Shown here in pieces: positions 18,403 through 27,248 of a DNA stretch of 64,000 nt. Source of the DNA: Eubacteriaceae bacterium (lineage in GTDB: Bacteria; Bacillota; Clostridia; Lachnospirales; Lachnospiraceae); contig CAJTCR010000016.1 of assembly GCA_910574915.1 (NCBI GenBank), forward strand, positions 35,210-99,209, written 5' to 3'. Each line of letters begins with the position of its first letter. The stretch's first letter is position 1. The notes under the pieces are model-generated. The model saw only the letters and a program-made list of their open reading frames with translations, was not told the DNA's origin and ran no database searches. Position numbers and translations under genes: made by a program.

Positions 18403-19449
18403 TTACATAAAAGCGCCAAACCTTACAGAATTGTAAGGCTGCAAGCCAATAAAAAACCGCGTATACGCCCCATACTCGCTCTCTACGGCAATCGTGTGCC
18501 CAAGCCTGTCCAAAATCTGCGCTGCCATATACAGCCCCATCCCGGTAGACTTATACTTTCCGTTATGATGGCTGCTTCCTGTATAGCCGCGCTCAAAAAT
18601 ACGCCTGCGGTCGCTTTCCTTGATCCCTTCTCCATGATCTTCGACCAGCAGCTTTAGTTCCTGCGCTTTTTCACCCGTTATGCTTTTTATAAGCAGCACT
18701 GGATGTTGCGTACTGTATTTCATGGCATTTTGGATCAACTGATCCAACACATAGACAAACCAGGATGGATCGGTATATACTTTTACCGGCTCTACTTCCA
18801 GGACGATTTCAAACCGGTGCCGGATCAGGAAATACTGGTTGTTATGAATCGCTGTCTTTACACATTCCAAAAGATCCGCCGCACAGACATGCAGATCGAA
18901 CAGGCTGCTTTGTACCTTGCAGCCAAGCAGTGCCACATGCAGTTGCTGGCGAATCGTTTCCAACTGTTCCTTCTGTGCCATGCGCAGCGTACTGTCACTG
19001 ATTTTTTCATTCATCAGCATACTTGCAGACAGCGGCAGCTTCACTTCGTGGCACCATGCCGCTATATAATCCTGCAAATCACAATTTAAATCAAACTGTG
19101 TTTTCAACTGTTCCTCTAAAATGCGCACATCGTGCTCCGCAACATCCATCCCTTCCTCCTGCCACAGCGCCGCGCCATCGTACGCCTGACAGCGCGAAAG
19201 CTCCTCATACAGCTCCCGGCAGACGACATGCCCGCATTGCAGCATGTCTTTTTTCAGTGCCTGCATTTTATAGTACCTTGCCGCATCGATACCTGCGACT
19301 ATCAAAATAGCTGCTCCTAAAAGTATATCCAGATATAATATCTTCTGTATCTTTGGCTCACGCATTAAAAAAACGGCATACGCATGAAACGATGCCACAA
19401 GAAACACCGACAGGCCAAGCCACAGCCTGTTTTTTTTCAAATATTTCAC
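18403..19449 (-). CDS. BceS-type intramembrane-sensing histidine kinase
   Basis: 348 residues. Two N-terminal TM helices (~12-29 and 36-55) with almost no extracellular loop are the hallmark of intramembrane-sensing kinases. The phosphoacceptor is H134 in WCHEVKLPL; the ATPase domain has QLIQNAMKYS (N box), EDHGEGI (G1), FERGYTGS (F box) and STGMGLYMA (G2). Such kinases respond to flux through the BceAB transporter rather than to the drug itself. Encoded between the response regulator and the ABC genes. Confidence 0.93.
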   Translation of the reverse strand: MKYLKKNRLWLGLSVFLVASFHAYAVFLMREPKIQKILYLDILLGAAILIVAGIDAARYYKMQALKKDMLQCGHVVCRELYEELSRCQAYDGAALWQEEGMDVAEHDVRILEEQLKTQFDLNCDLQDYIAAWCHEVKLPLSASMLMNEKISDSTLRMAQKEQLETIRQQLHVALLGCKVQSSLFDLHVCAADLLECVKTAIHNNQYFLIRHRFEIVLEVEPVKVYTDPSWFVYVLDQLIQNAMKYSTQHPVLLIKSITGEKAQELKLLVEDHGEGIKESDRRRIFERGYTGSSHHNGKYKSTGMGLYMAAQILDRLGHTIAVESEYGAYTRFFIGLQPYNSVRFGAFM

Positions 19450-19459
19450 TTGTACTCTC

Positions 19460-20140
19460 CTACAGCAGCAAATATCCCTGCCCTTTTTTCGTCATAATCA
19501 GCTCTTCCCCGCAAAATCCTTTCAGCTTGCTGCGCAGGCGGCTGATCATAGTCGTCAATGTCCCATCGGATATAAATTCGTCCGTGCTCCACAGCTCCAT
19601 CATCAATTCCTGCCTTGTTACAACCTCCGGCCTTTTTTCCACCAGCTTTGACAAGATCCGCTGTTCGGACTTTGTCAGTTCCAGCGTCCTGTTTTGACAG
19701 ACAAGCACCGACTGCCCGCAGTCGAAATACAAATCTTTTTTCAAATACTCCTGTACACGCATCTGGTAGTGGTACGTCCGCCGCAGCATCGCTTCAATTT
19801 TTGCCTTTAATACCTCCAGCCGAAACGGTTTTTCCACATAGTCGTCTCCGCCCTGGGCAACCGCCATAATCTTGTCCATATCGCCGCCGCGGCTGCTGAT
19901 AAAAATAACCGGCACCTGTGACCGCTCTCTGATCCTGCTGCACCAGTAAAACCCGTCGTAAAAAGGCAGGTTGATATCCAGTAAAATAAGATGCGGCTGC
20001 AAGGAAAGGCACGCAGCGGCAAGGTCGTCAAACTGTACCGCCACAACCGCCTGATAGCCCCATTTTACTAAAAACTGGCGGATTTCCTCTGCCAGTATCC
20101 CGTCGTCTTCTGCAATTACGATTTTCATTGCTGTATCCAT
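19460..20140 (-). CDS. OmpR-family response regulator (BceR-like)
   Basis: 226 residues: a receiver domain with acidic pocket EDD at residues 11-13, phosphoacceptor D55 in LLDINLP and switch lysine in EKPF, then an OmpR winged-helix domain (LTKSEQRILSKL, SDGTLTTMISRLRSKL). First gene of the bce-type operon RR-HK-ABC-permease; only ten bases separate it from the kinase. It probably activates a promoter of the same transporter operon. GGTGAC precedes the ATG. Confidence 0.94.
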   Translation of the reverse strand: MDTAMKIVIAEDDGILAEEIRQFLVKWGYQAVVAVQFDDLAAACLSLQPHLILLDINLPFYDGFYWCSRIRERSQVPVIFISSRGGDMDKIMAVAQGGDDYVEKPFRLEVLKAKIEAMLRRTYHYQMRVQEYLKKDLYFDCGQSVLVCQNRTLELTKSEQRILSKLVEKRPEVVTRQELMMELWSTDEFISDGTLTTMISRLRSKLKGFCGEELIMTKKGQGYLLL

Positions 20141-20255
20141 ATTTTTGTCACCTTTTTATCCCTGTTTCAATATACTGTTATCAGAACACAGCCGTCCGGC
20201 AGAAAACGCCTGCTACATAATATGATTCTGCAATCATCCAAAGGAGGTCTCTACC

Positions 20256-21056
20256 ATGAACTCTGTTGTTTTCCTGGCGCTTATCGCCACTGTCGGAACC
20301 TGGTCTGTTACTGCATTAGGCGCTGCAACGGTTGTATTTTTCAAATCGCCCAATACAAGGCTTATAAATGCAATGCTTGGCTTTGCTTCCGGCGTGATGA
20401 TCGCTGCCAGCTTCTGGTCGCTGTTAGAGCCTGCGATCGAACGCGCGCAGGCACGCTGCGGTACGCCTGCCTACCTGGTGGCAACCGCCGGGTTTCTTTG
20501 CGGCGCAGCCTTTATGTGGCTGTCCGACAAAGCCGTCTCCTGCGCAAGATGCCATACGCTGTGTATGCAAAACGCACAGAGCAGCCGCTCAAATCGCATG
20601 ATTATGCTGATCTTATCCATTACGCTGCACAATATTCCCGAAGGGCTTGCCGTCGGCGTAGCTTTCGGGGCGCTGCAAAATGGTTCTACGCCGGAAGGCA
20701 TTATGAGCGCTGTAACGATCGCTATCGGCATCGGGCTGCAAAATTTTCCAGAAGGAGCCGCGGTATCCATTCCCCTGCGCGCAGAGGGATGCTCCAGAAA
20801 AAAGAGCTTTCTTCTCGGCCAGGCTTCAGGCATTGTAGAGCCGGTTGCGGGCGTACTAGGCGCTCTGTTGATCGTCTATGTAGAAGCCATCCTGCCGTTT
20901 GCCCTTTCGTTTGCCGCAGGCGCGATGATCCTGGTCGCTGTCCACGAGCTGATCCCGGAATGCCAGCAAAACCAAAAAGACCAGCCTTATTGTGCAACAA
21001 TGGGAATCGTTGCCGGATTTGCCGTTATGATGCTCTTAGACGTAATGCTTGGCTAA
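20256..21056 (+). CDS. ZIP-family metal transporter
   Basis: 266-residue membrane protein of the ZIP/ZupT family that imports zinc or other divalent metals. The metal-binding helices are visible as HNIPEGLAVGVAFG (TM4) and NFPEGAAVSIPL (TM5), with the conserved His/Asn/Glu residues. A cysteine-containing loop (SCARCHTLCMQN) between TM3 and TM4 replaces the usual His-rich loop. AAAGGAGG eight bases before the ATG is an excellent ribosome site. It diverges from the bce-type operon. Confidence 0.93.
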   Translation: MNSVVFLALIATVGTWSVTALGAATVVFFKSPNTRLINAMLGFASGVMIAASFWSLLEPAIERAQARCGTPAYLVATAGFLCGAAFMWLSDKAVSCARCHTLCMQNAQSSRSNRMIMLILSITLHNIPEGLAVGVAFGALQNGSTPEGIMSAVTIAIGIGLQNFPEGAAVSIPLRAEGCSRKKSFLLGQASGIVEPVAGVLGALLIVYVEAILPFALSFAAGAMILVAVHELIPECQQNQKDQPYCATMGIVAGFAVMMLLDVMLG

Positions 21057-21073
21057 ACACATGCATGAAACAG

Positions 21074-21850
21074 TTACATTTGCGCAATATCAAACCGGCT
21101 CAATTTCTCCAGCAAAATATCATCTTCTGTCGGGGCATCGGATGCTGCCTCGATCTGCTGGCGAATGGCGATCATCTTCTGGTCTGTCTGTGAGATCACA
21201 TCTGCGCATTCTTTTAACTGCGCCACGATTTCCTGCTGGTTTGGGATATTCTGCTTGTATTTTAGCTGGTGCTCTAAGCTCGCCCAAAAGTCCATCGCAA
21301 TCGTGCGGATCTGCACCTCGACTTTCATATCCTTTCTGAAATTTGCGAAAAATACCGGCACCTTTACGATCAGATGCAGGCTGCGGTAGCCATTCGGCTT
21401 GGGCGCTACAATATAATCCTTGCGCGTGATAAGCGTAATATCATCCTGCGACAGCAAGGAATCCGCAATCCCATATATATCGTCAATATACGAACAGATC
21501 ACCCGGATACCGGCAGCGTCGTTAATATAAGCTTCCACGTTTTCCAGGGAAAAACGGTAGCCATAACGCTCTAATTTTGCCATAATGCTGTTCGTATGCT
21601 TTAACCGCGTGGAAATCGAGCTGATCGGGTTGCGCTGGTAGCGCACGCTGAATTCGGTGTCTAACACTTCAAATTTTGTACGGACTTCCTTCACCGCACA
21701 GGCATACATCATCATAAGCTCCCGGTAACCTACCAGCATGTCCATAAATTTTTTCGTCTGGTTGACCCTCTCTGGTGTATTAAACAGCGTAATCAGCCCT
21801 TCGGTCAGCTCCCCGCCTAAAATATCATCCTCTTGTTCATAAAGCTCCAT
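21074..21850 (-). CDS. relQ: Small alarmone synthetase, RelQ/YjbM-like
   Basis: Makes (p)ppGpp from GTP/GDP and ATP; 258 residues with a synthetase domain only and no hydrolase or regulatory regions. Key RelA/SpoT segments: RLKHTNSIMAKLERYG (ATP side), DAAGIRVIC, PKPNGYRSLH (GTP stacking tyrosine) and EVQIRTIAMDFWASLEH. The C-terminal helices resemble those mediating tetramerisation in RelQ. The start at 21850 follows GGAGG by eight bases; the TTG 15 bases upstream overlaps that site and is rejected. Confidence 0.92.
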   Translation of the reverse strand: MELYEQEDDILGGELTEGLITLFNTPERVNQTKKFMDMLVGYRELMMMYACAVKEVRTKFEVLDTEFSVRYQRNPISSISTRLKHTNSIMAKLERYGYRFSLENVEAYINDAAGIRVICSYIDDIYGIADSLLSQDDITLITRKDYIVAPKPNGYRSLHLIVKVPVFFANFRKDMKVEVQIRTIAMDFWASLEHQLKYKQNIPNQQEIVAQLKECADVISQTDQKMIAIRQQIEAASDAPTEDDILLEKLSRFDIAQM

Positions 21851-22003
21851 CTTTTTTTCCTCCAATTACTAGTATGTGTTCCTTTTTCTTTTGTATAATG
21901 ATACTTTATTATAACATACTTTTGGCAATAACCGCTAAAAATTCACCAAAATATCATGAATTTTTAAGAAAATATACATAAAATAAATTTAAACATGCAA
22001 AAC

Positions 22004-22051
22004 AAAAAATGCCTTCCGTAAAATACCCGCGATTTTACAAAAAGCATTTTT
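22004..22051 (-). terminator. Terminator after the isochorismatase-type hydrolase gene
   Basis: Nested stems AAAAATGC/GCATTTTT and GTAAAAT/ATTTTAC on the minus strand end in a T run, 17 bases beyond the stop codon at 22068. Confidence 0.8.
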
Positions 22052-22067
22052 CATCTGCAAATGAAGC

Positions 22068-22592
22068 TTATACAACCTCAATCTGGCACATTTTCATCGT
22101 CTCTAACGCCGCCTGATGCGTCTTTGGCGTTACTCCTGCGCAGCAGCCCGCATCTACTACAATGCGCATCTGCGGAAGATATGCCTTTAACAGCAGCGCA
22201 TTCGACACCACGCAGATATCCGTGCACAGCCCGATCAGCTCTGCCTCAAACGGCTCCTTTTGCCAAGCCTCCAACAGCTCCTGTGCCAGGCGAACGGAAC
22301 CAAACGTATCTTTTTCGATCGTCTGATAACTTTTCCCTGCCAGCGCCTGCTGTATTTTTTCATGCAGCTCCCATCCAGCCGTTCCTTTGACGCAGTGTAC
22401 AACAGGCAGCTTTTTTCCTTCCGCAGTGTCCAGGTAATCCTGCCCGTGCGTATCCAGCGTGGCGATGATCCTGCCCGGAAACCGCTCTATTTTAGACGCT
22501 GCAAGGCAGGCGGCTTCCTGCGCTTCCTTTGTGCCTAACGCGCCATCCACAAAATCGCTTTGCATATCAACTACAATTAAAATCCTGTCCAT
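22068..22592 (-). CDS. Isochorismatase-family cysteine hydrolase (nicotinamidase-like)
   Basis: 174 residues with the family triad: aspartate in VDMQSDFVDG, lysine in HCVKGTAGW and cysteine in GLCTDICVVSNALLLKA. The DMQxDF opening and the TDICVxSNA segment are typical of nicotinamidases, which convert nicotinamide to nicotinate for NAD salvage; related hydrolases cannot be excluded. Preceded by the MCP gene on the same strand and followed by a strong terminator. Confidence 0.85.
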   Translation of the reverse strand: MDRILIVVDMQSDFVDGALGTKEAQEAACLAASKIERFPGRIIATLDTHGQDYLDTAEGKKLPVVHCVKGTAGWELHEKIQQALAGKSYQTIEKDTFGSVRLAQELLEAWQKEPFEAELIGLCTDICVVSNALLLKAYLPQMRIVVDAGCCAGVTPKTHQAALETMKMCQIEVV

Positions 22593-22623
22593 TGTCCCTC
22601 CTGCATCCTTTCGCCTGTACCGG

Positions 22624-23577
22624 CTATAAGTCCTCCACTACCGGAGCGATCTGCGAGATCATATTTTCCATATCTTCAAACATCGCGCTTTTTGTCGTGC
22701 CGAGCTTGTTGGCATATTCAATATTTTTCACAACCTCTTCATACTGGCGCTTGGTACGCAAAAAGAAATCGTTGACGCTCTCAAGCGCCATCTTGGATTC
22801 GTGCATGACCTGGGAGATCTCTTCCTGCACCGTCGTAGCGCCTTCTGCTGCCTGCGTAATATTTTCAAACATCTGATAGGTGTCATTGACCTTTTGAATA
22901 TTTGCGTTCAGCGCATCCTGGGAATTGCTGATACTCGTATGTAACTGGTCGGTGCCATGCTCTACATCGCCAATGCTGTCGTTTACTGCCGCGACAAGGT
23001 TTTTAATCTGGTCTGCCAGGTTTTTCACCTCTACGGCTACGATAGCAAAACCTTTTCCATGCTCGCCCGCCCTTGCCGCCTCGATGGACGCATTCAGCGC
23101 AAGGATATTGGTCTGGTCTGCAATCGATGTAATCTGGTCTGTACTGGACTTGATTTTTTTAATCGAGGCAAGAAACAAGGAAAACATCTGTTCCATTTCC
23201 GCAAAATGCGTCTCTACCTGCGTCGTATGTTCCTTTAGCGATTCCACTTCGTTTTGAACGGTGACGACCGACTTGCCGATCTCATCCTTTACGCCCGCAA
23301 ACTGATCGGACACCTCTCCGATATTGGAAAACGTGGACTCAAAATCCTGCAGCTTTTCATGAAATTTTTCCGATTCGTCAAGCACTGCGTTAAAAGAATC
23401 GCTGACTCTGCTTAACTGCTGTAAAGAAGCGACTTCCCGTTCGACAATCTCCTTCTGCCGCTCTTTTACGCTGCCCGCGACATGCAGCACTGGATACAGG
23501 CTTTCTTTGTCCACATTTCCCTGTCTGCGTTCGTAGCCAAGTCCTGATTTTTCTTTTTTATTTAATCCAAACAGCAT
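22624..23577 (-). CDS. Soluble methyl-accepting chemotaxis-like protein
   Basis: 317 residues without TM helix. Residues ~30-110 form a coiled coil; the signalling hairpin tip is intact (NILALNASIEAARAGEHGKGFAIVA, residues ~170-194) with VEVKNLADQ after it. Such cytoplasmic receptors take input from partner domains rather than from outside. GGGGAGGAA precedes the ATG. It lies 23 bases after the FIST-domain gene, strongly suggesting that FIST is its sensor. No che genes are in the window, so the output may be chemotaxis or another CheA-linked route. Confidence 0.9.
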   Translation of the reverse strand: MLFGLNKKEKSGLGYERRQGNVDKESLYPVLHVAGSVKERQKEIVEREVASLQQLSRVSDSFNAVLDESEKFHEKLQDFESTFSNIGEVSDQFAGVKDEIGKSVVTVQNEVESLKEHTTQVETHFAEMEQMFSLFLASIKKIKSSTDQITSIADQTNILALNASIEAARAGEHGKGFAIVAVEVKNLADQIKNLVAAVNDSIGDVEHGTDQLHTSISNSQDALNANIQKVNDTYQMFENITQAAEGATTVQEEISQVMHESKMALESVNDFFLRTKRQYEEVVKNIEYANKLGTTKSAMFEDMENMISQIAPVVEDL

Positions 23578-23600
23578 ATGTTCCTCCCCTGCCCTTTTCT

Positions 23601-24656
23601 TTACTCAAACACTACGCAAGTCATGGACTGGTTGACAAACTGGTTATTATAATGCTCTCCATATCCGACAACTCCTGCATGGCTGCCCAGCGTAGCCATT
23701 TCCTGCAAGTATTCCTGCATATAATGGTTATCATTGAATAATAAGTACCGAAACAGGCAGTTAATCGAAAACACGCCTGAAATCCTTGGAAAATCCTTGC
23801 GGATCGTCTGGATTGTGTGCTTGACAATCCGTTTATAGTCTCCAAGCTCTAACATAATCAGCACATCCGAATCGTTGACCTGCCGATAGCAGGAAAGCGC
23901 GTTGCCGTTGACCTCTTTAATCGAAATAATGCACATATCGTTGCCGTTGATTTTTCCAAAAGGATTTTTAAATGTCTGTGTCAGTATTTCCTTTTCCGAT
24001 ATATGTAAAATATCCTGGTAAACCTGCTTTGCCGGCTTGCCGTCCAGTTCTCCGATCCTATAATTTGCCTTGTCCGTCTTGGACGCAACAAAACGGTGCT
24101 TTCCCATCTGATGGTAAATATTTTCCTTGTACGCCTTTACCCTGCCGTTTTGGTTTTTAACCAGCGCATAGGCAACCGCGTCTTCATAAATCCTGCCGTT
24201 GACAGAGACCTTCCCTCCGTCCCCGGTGCCGCCGACCAGCGCGATCTGCTGGCGCTTTAAAACGCTGGTAAGCGTATTGAGCACACACGCGTCGTTCCCG
24301 GAGCAAAAGTCGATACAGATCGTATTGTTCTGCGCCGCGTTTACCGCCTTTAAATCCTGTTCCAGGCGGCGGATATATTTGACTGGCATCACCGACACGT
24401 GTTCCAGTACATTTGCCGCCGCGCTGACACCGTCACAAAACGCAACGATGCCGACCCCTTTTTCCACGATACGGGTATCATAGCTCATGCCAATGCATCC
24501 AATGCTTGGCACCTTTGGATACATTCCCTGCAATGCCTTTACATGCTGTTCAAACTGACCGCTGTTTGATAATAACAGGATCATCTGCGGATTGCTCAAG
24601 CCGCGAACAGCTTCCTTAAGGTCTCCGCTTTGACTCATTCCATAAAATTGTTTCAC
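23601..24656 (-). CDS. FIST-domain sensor protein
   Basis: About 351 residues with FIST N and FIST C domains, a proposed small-ligand sensor module common in signalling proteins. Visible landmarks are GCIGMSYDTR and VGIVAFCDG in FIST_N, GGTGDGGKV at the domain centre and SHAGVVGYGEHY near the C-terminus. The product is soluble. The start is placed at GTG 24656, preceded by GGGGAAAAAGAA; an ATG at 24680 lies only ~20 bases from the predicted transcription start and has no ribosome site. Paired with the soluble MCP downstream. Confidence 0.82.
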   Translation of the reverse strand: MKQFYGMSQSGDLKEAVRGLSNPQMILLLSNSGQFEQHVKALQGMYPKVPSIGCIGMSYDTRIVEKGVGIVAFCDGVSAAANVLEHVSVMPVKYIRRLEQDLKAVNAAQNNTICIDFCSGNDACVLNTLTSVLKRQQIALVGGTGDGGKVSVNGRIYEDAVAYALVKNQNGRVKAYKENIYHQMGKHRFVASKTDKANYRIGELDGKPAKQVYQDILHISEKEILTQTFKNPFGKINGNDMCIISIKEVNGNALSCYRQVNDSDVLIMLELGDYKRIVKHTIQTIRKDFPRISGVFSINCLFRYLLFNDNHYMQEYLQEMATLGSHAGVVGYGEHYNNQFVNQSMTCVVFE

Positions 24657-24707
24657 TTCTTTTTCCCCAATCCAAATCATTTGTTTAGTAGATATCTAAC
24701 TGGGTTT

Positions 24708-24737
24708 ATTATACTTGATAACTGCATATCCGGTCAA
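24708..24737 (-). promoter_or_regulatory. Promoter of the FIST-MCP operon
   Basis: TTGACC at 24737-24732 and TATAAT at 24713-24708 with an 18-base spacer on the minus strand, directly after the ridA stop codon. Confidence 0.65.
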
Positions 24738-24740
24738 TCA

Positions 24741-25121
24741 TTATTTTAACGCAATCACTTCAATTTCCACCAAAGCCTCTTTCGGCAGTGCTGCCACCTG
24801 TACCGCGGATCTCGCCGGATAGTTTCCTGCCTCGAAAAACTGCTGGTAAACTTCGTTCATTTTTGCGAAATCCGCCATATCTTTTAAATAGACCGTCGTC
24901 TTTACAACCTGCTTCATCGAAGCGCCCGCAGATTCCAGGATCGCTTTCACATTTGTAAGCGCCTGCTTTGTCTGTTCCTCGATCGAATCTGCCGTAATCT
25001 CCCCAACCGCCGGGTCAATCGGAATCTGGCCGGATAAAAACAGCAGGTTTCCGGTATCTACTCCCTGGGCATATGGCCCAATCGCCTGTGGTGCATTGTT
25101 TGTACTTAATATTTTTTTCAT
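24741..25121 (-). CDS. ridA: RidA enamine/imine deaminase
   Basis: Hydrolyses reactive 2-aminoacrylate and related imines made by PLP enzymes such as threonine dehydratase. The 126-residue protein matches the RidA/YjgF family over its whole length: NAPQAIGPYAQ, LFLSGQIPIDP, TKQALTNVKAIL, TTVYLKDM and the C-terminal ARSAVQVAALPKEALVEIE with the substrate-binding arginine. AAAGGAG precedes the ATG. An ilvA gene is present 9 kb away, a physiological partner. Confidence 0.95.
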   Translation of the reverse strand: MKKILSTNNAPQAIGPYAQGVDTGNLLFLSGQIPIDPAVGEITADSIEEQTKQALTNVKAILESAGASMKQVVKTTVYLKDMADFAKMNEVYQQFFEAGNYPARSAVQVAALPKEALVEIEVIALK

Positions 25122-25133
25122 TGTTCTCTCCTT

Positions 25134-25916
25134 TTATTTTTCATACCTGTCCTGATACGATCGGCGCAGCCGCTGTCCGTCAAAATACAGCCTTTTTATC
25201 TGCGGCGCAAACGCATCCGACAGACTGCACACCGCAATGCAGTAATCGTTATAACGGTATTCTTTCAAAAAAAGCCTTTGATACTGACAAAGCAAACGCT
25301 CTGCCGCCTGTGCAAATCCTGGCTTTTCCTTTCCTTTTCGAAGGCTCTGCTCATACCAGCGCCGCGCTTTTTCTATATCGACTGCTGCCCGATCCCCCTG
25401 TACATCATACAGATCCATCGGCAGCGACATGCCAAGCCCGGTCAGCTTCATCACACTTTCTTTTTTTGTCCAGTAGCGGCAAAAAAGCGCTGCCTGCGCC
25501 TGTTCGTCCGTTTCCGCTTCCAGGCTTTCATACTCCGCCCCGGTAAAAAACCGCCTGGCAATGCGCCGTTCATACGGCTTGATCCGCTCGATATCGCAGC
25601 CGATACACATATGCGGGTCACTCCTACAAATGCTTACAATGACCGCGTCCGCCGTATGGGACAGGTTAAACGGGACACCTCCACAAAACGGCTTTCCATA
25701 GTCACTTGTCTGGATTTTAGCGCCAGGCGCATAGTGATGCAGCAACTGTTCCAGTAAAAGCCCTGCTCCAAAGCTCTGCTTTCTAGTACCCGCATGTTTG
25801 ATACGGCGTATTTTTTCCATGCGTTCGCTTGACAAGCGTTCGTTCCATTCCCCCTGCGCGCCATCGAAAAGCGGATCTGGCAACGCTGCGCTTTCCAATA
25901 AATAAGTCTGGATCAT
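25134..25916 (-). CDS. Sfp-type 4'-phosphopantetheinyl transferase
   Basis: Transfers phosphopantetheine from CoA to carrier proteins. 260 residues in the two-lobed Sfp form; Mg-binding motif GCDIERIKPYE and the second-lobe motif FCRYWTKKESVMKLTG are intact. An N-terminal NLSHTADAV segment matches the P1b region. The start is set at 25916, where ATGA overlaps the trmD stop; upstream in-frame ATGs would lie inside trmD. No NRPS or PKS is in the window, so the target is either AcpP or a carrier encoded elsewhere. Confidence 0.87.
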   Translation of the reverse strand: MIQTYLLESAALPDPLFDGAQGEWNERLSSERMEKIRRIKHAGTRKQSFGAGLLLEQLLHHYAPGAKIQTSDYGKPFCGGVPFNLSHTADAVIVSICRSDPHMCIGCDIERIKPYERRIARRFFTGAEYESLEAETDEQAQAALFCRYWTKKESVMKLTGLGMSLPMDLYDVQGDRAAVDIEKARRWYEQSLRKGKEKPGFAQAAERLLCQYQRLFLKEYRYNDYCIAVCSLSDAFAPQIKRLYFDGQRLRRSYQDRYEK

Positions 25917-26638
25917 ACGTATCGTTCCCGTTCCTTGTCTGTCAGCTCTGCCTGCGCCAGTAAATCCGGGCGGCGGCTTTTTGTACGCAGGATCGACTGC
26001 TCCCTGCGCCATTCGTCTACTTTTGCATGGTTGCCAGACAATAAAATCGGCGGTACTTTTTTTCCGTTCCACTCCTCTGGGCGGCTGTACTGCGGATATT
26101 CCAGCAGTCCGCCCTCGAGCGACTCGGTACTGGCGGACAGTTCATTTTTCAGCACTCCCGGCACCATCCTGGCAATCGCGTCTGCCATCACCATCGCCGG
26201 CAGCTCTCCGCCGGTTAAGACATAATCACCGATGGACACATAGTCTGTAACGATCTCCTCAAGCACCCTTTCATCAATGCCTTCGTAATGCCCGCACAAA
26301 AACACCAGATGCTCCTCCCGTGCCAGCTCTTTCGCCATGCTCTGCGAAAATACAGGCGCCTGCGGCGTTAAGTAAATCGTCCGCGGGCGCGCTGGTACGA
26401 AACCAATTTGCGTACAGACATAGCGCCATGCATCATAAACAGGCTGTGCCTGCATCACCATGCCTGCACCGCCTCCGTATGGGTAGTCATCTACTTTCTT
26501 GTGTTTATCTGCCGTAAAATCCCGGATATTGACCGCCTGAATATGCAGGTATCCATTCTGCACCGCACGCCCGATAATGCTCGTGGACAGCACGTGCTCG
26601 ATCATCTCTGGAAATAATGTCAATATATAAAAATGCAT
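25913..26638 (-). CDS. trmD: tRNA (guanine37-N1)-methyltransferase TrmD
   Basis: Methylates G37 next to the anticodon, preventing frameshifting. The 241-residue SPOUT enzyme has the knot motifs YLTPQAP, LCGHYEGIDERV and SIGDYVLTGGELPAMV and the C-terminal PPILLSGNHAKVDEWR tRNA-binding region. It follows rimM with a 3-base gap and overlaps the PPTase by four bases, in the conserved rpsP-rimM-trmD order. Confidence 0.97.
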   Translation of the reverse strand: MHFYILTLFPEMIEHVLSTSIIGRAVQNGYLHIQAVNIRDFTADKHKKVDDYPYGGGAGMVMQAQPVYDAWRYVCTQIGFVPARPRTIYLTPQAPVFSQSMAKELAREEHLVFLCGHYEGIDERVLEEIVTDYVSIGDYVLTGGELPAMVMADAIARMVPGVLKNELSASTESLEGGLLEYPQYSRPEEWNGKKVPPILLSGNHAKVDEWRREQSILRTKSRRPDLLAQAELTDKERERYV

Positions 26639-26641
26639 ATG

Positions 26642-27169
26642 TTAAGCACCGCCTTCACTGGCTTCCAAAAGCCCCGGCAGCAAATGCACAGTCATAGTGC
26701 CGCCTGCAAGGTCGACGTTTTTAATACAGTCCTTAATCGCAGGAATCAGCAAGTCTTTTTTATGCTCGCGCCCGATAACATACACATCGTTTGCACCTGT
26801 CTGCAAAATATCCTTAAGCGTCCCCAGCACTTCGCCTTCCTGCGTCTGTACCAAAAGCCCCGCAAGGTCGGCAAAATAATACTCATCTTCCCTAAGCTTT
26901 AATGCCTCGTCTCTTTTTACATACAGCTTTGCGCCTTTATATTTTTCCACTTCATTAATATTGTCAATCCCTACAAATTTGACAATGACCATCTGTTTAA
27001 AAAAACGCACGTGCTCGATCTTATGCGTCTGTCGCTCTTTTCCCGTATCTACCAGGACTTCCTTTAGCTTTTTATAGCGTCCCGGATCGTCTGTGGTCGG
27101 GAATACTTTGACTTCGCCGCGCAGCCCGTGCGTACTCGTAACCGCGCCTACCTGAAAAAACTCTTCCAT
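26642..27169 (-). CDS. rimM: Ribosome maturation factor RimM
   Basis: Assists assembly of the 30S head through ribosomal protein uS19. 175 residues with the N-terminal RimM barrel (VGAVTSTHGLRGEVKVFP) and a C-terminal PRC-barrel (YYFADLAGLLVQT, IPAIKDCIKNVD). The start at 27169 is set by homology to the family N-terminus and an AGGGG upstream. It is separated from khpA by a strong hairpin with a T run, so its expression may be attenuated. Confidence 0.96.
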   Translation of the reverse strand: MEEFFQVGAVTSTHGLRGEVKVFPTTDDPGRYKKLKEVLVDTGKERQTHKIEHVRFFKQMVIVKFVGIDNINEVEKYKGAKLYVKRDEALKLREDEYYFADLAGLLVQTQEGEVLGTLKDILQTGANDVYVIGREHKKDLLIPAIKDCIKNVDLAGGTMTVHLLPGLLEASEGGA

Positions 27170-27195
27170 ATCATAGCCCCTGTAAAAACTGTTCT

Positions 27196-27240
27196 GTAAA
27201 AAAAGCATTGTAAAACTGTCTCGACGTCTTACAATGCTTT
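27196..27240 (-). terminator. Intrinsic terminator or attenuator between khpA and rimM
   Basis: On the minus strand AAAGCATTGTAA and TTACAATGCTTT form a perfect 12-bp stem followed by seven T. It begins nine bases after the khpA stop and ends 27 bases before rimM, splitting the otherwise continuous ribosomal operon. Confidence 0.85.
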
Positions 27241-27248
27241 CTGTCCTG

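Noticed and set aside
21851..21930. Promoter for relQ
   Set aside because: TATAAT-like hexamers occur but no -35 lies at 16-18 bases; left uncalled.
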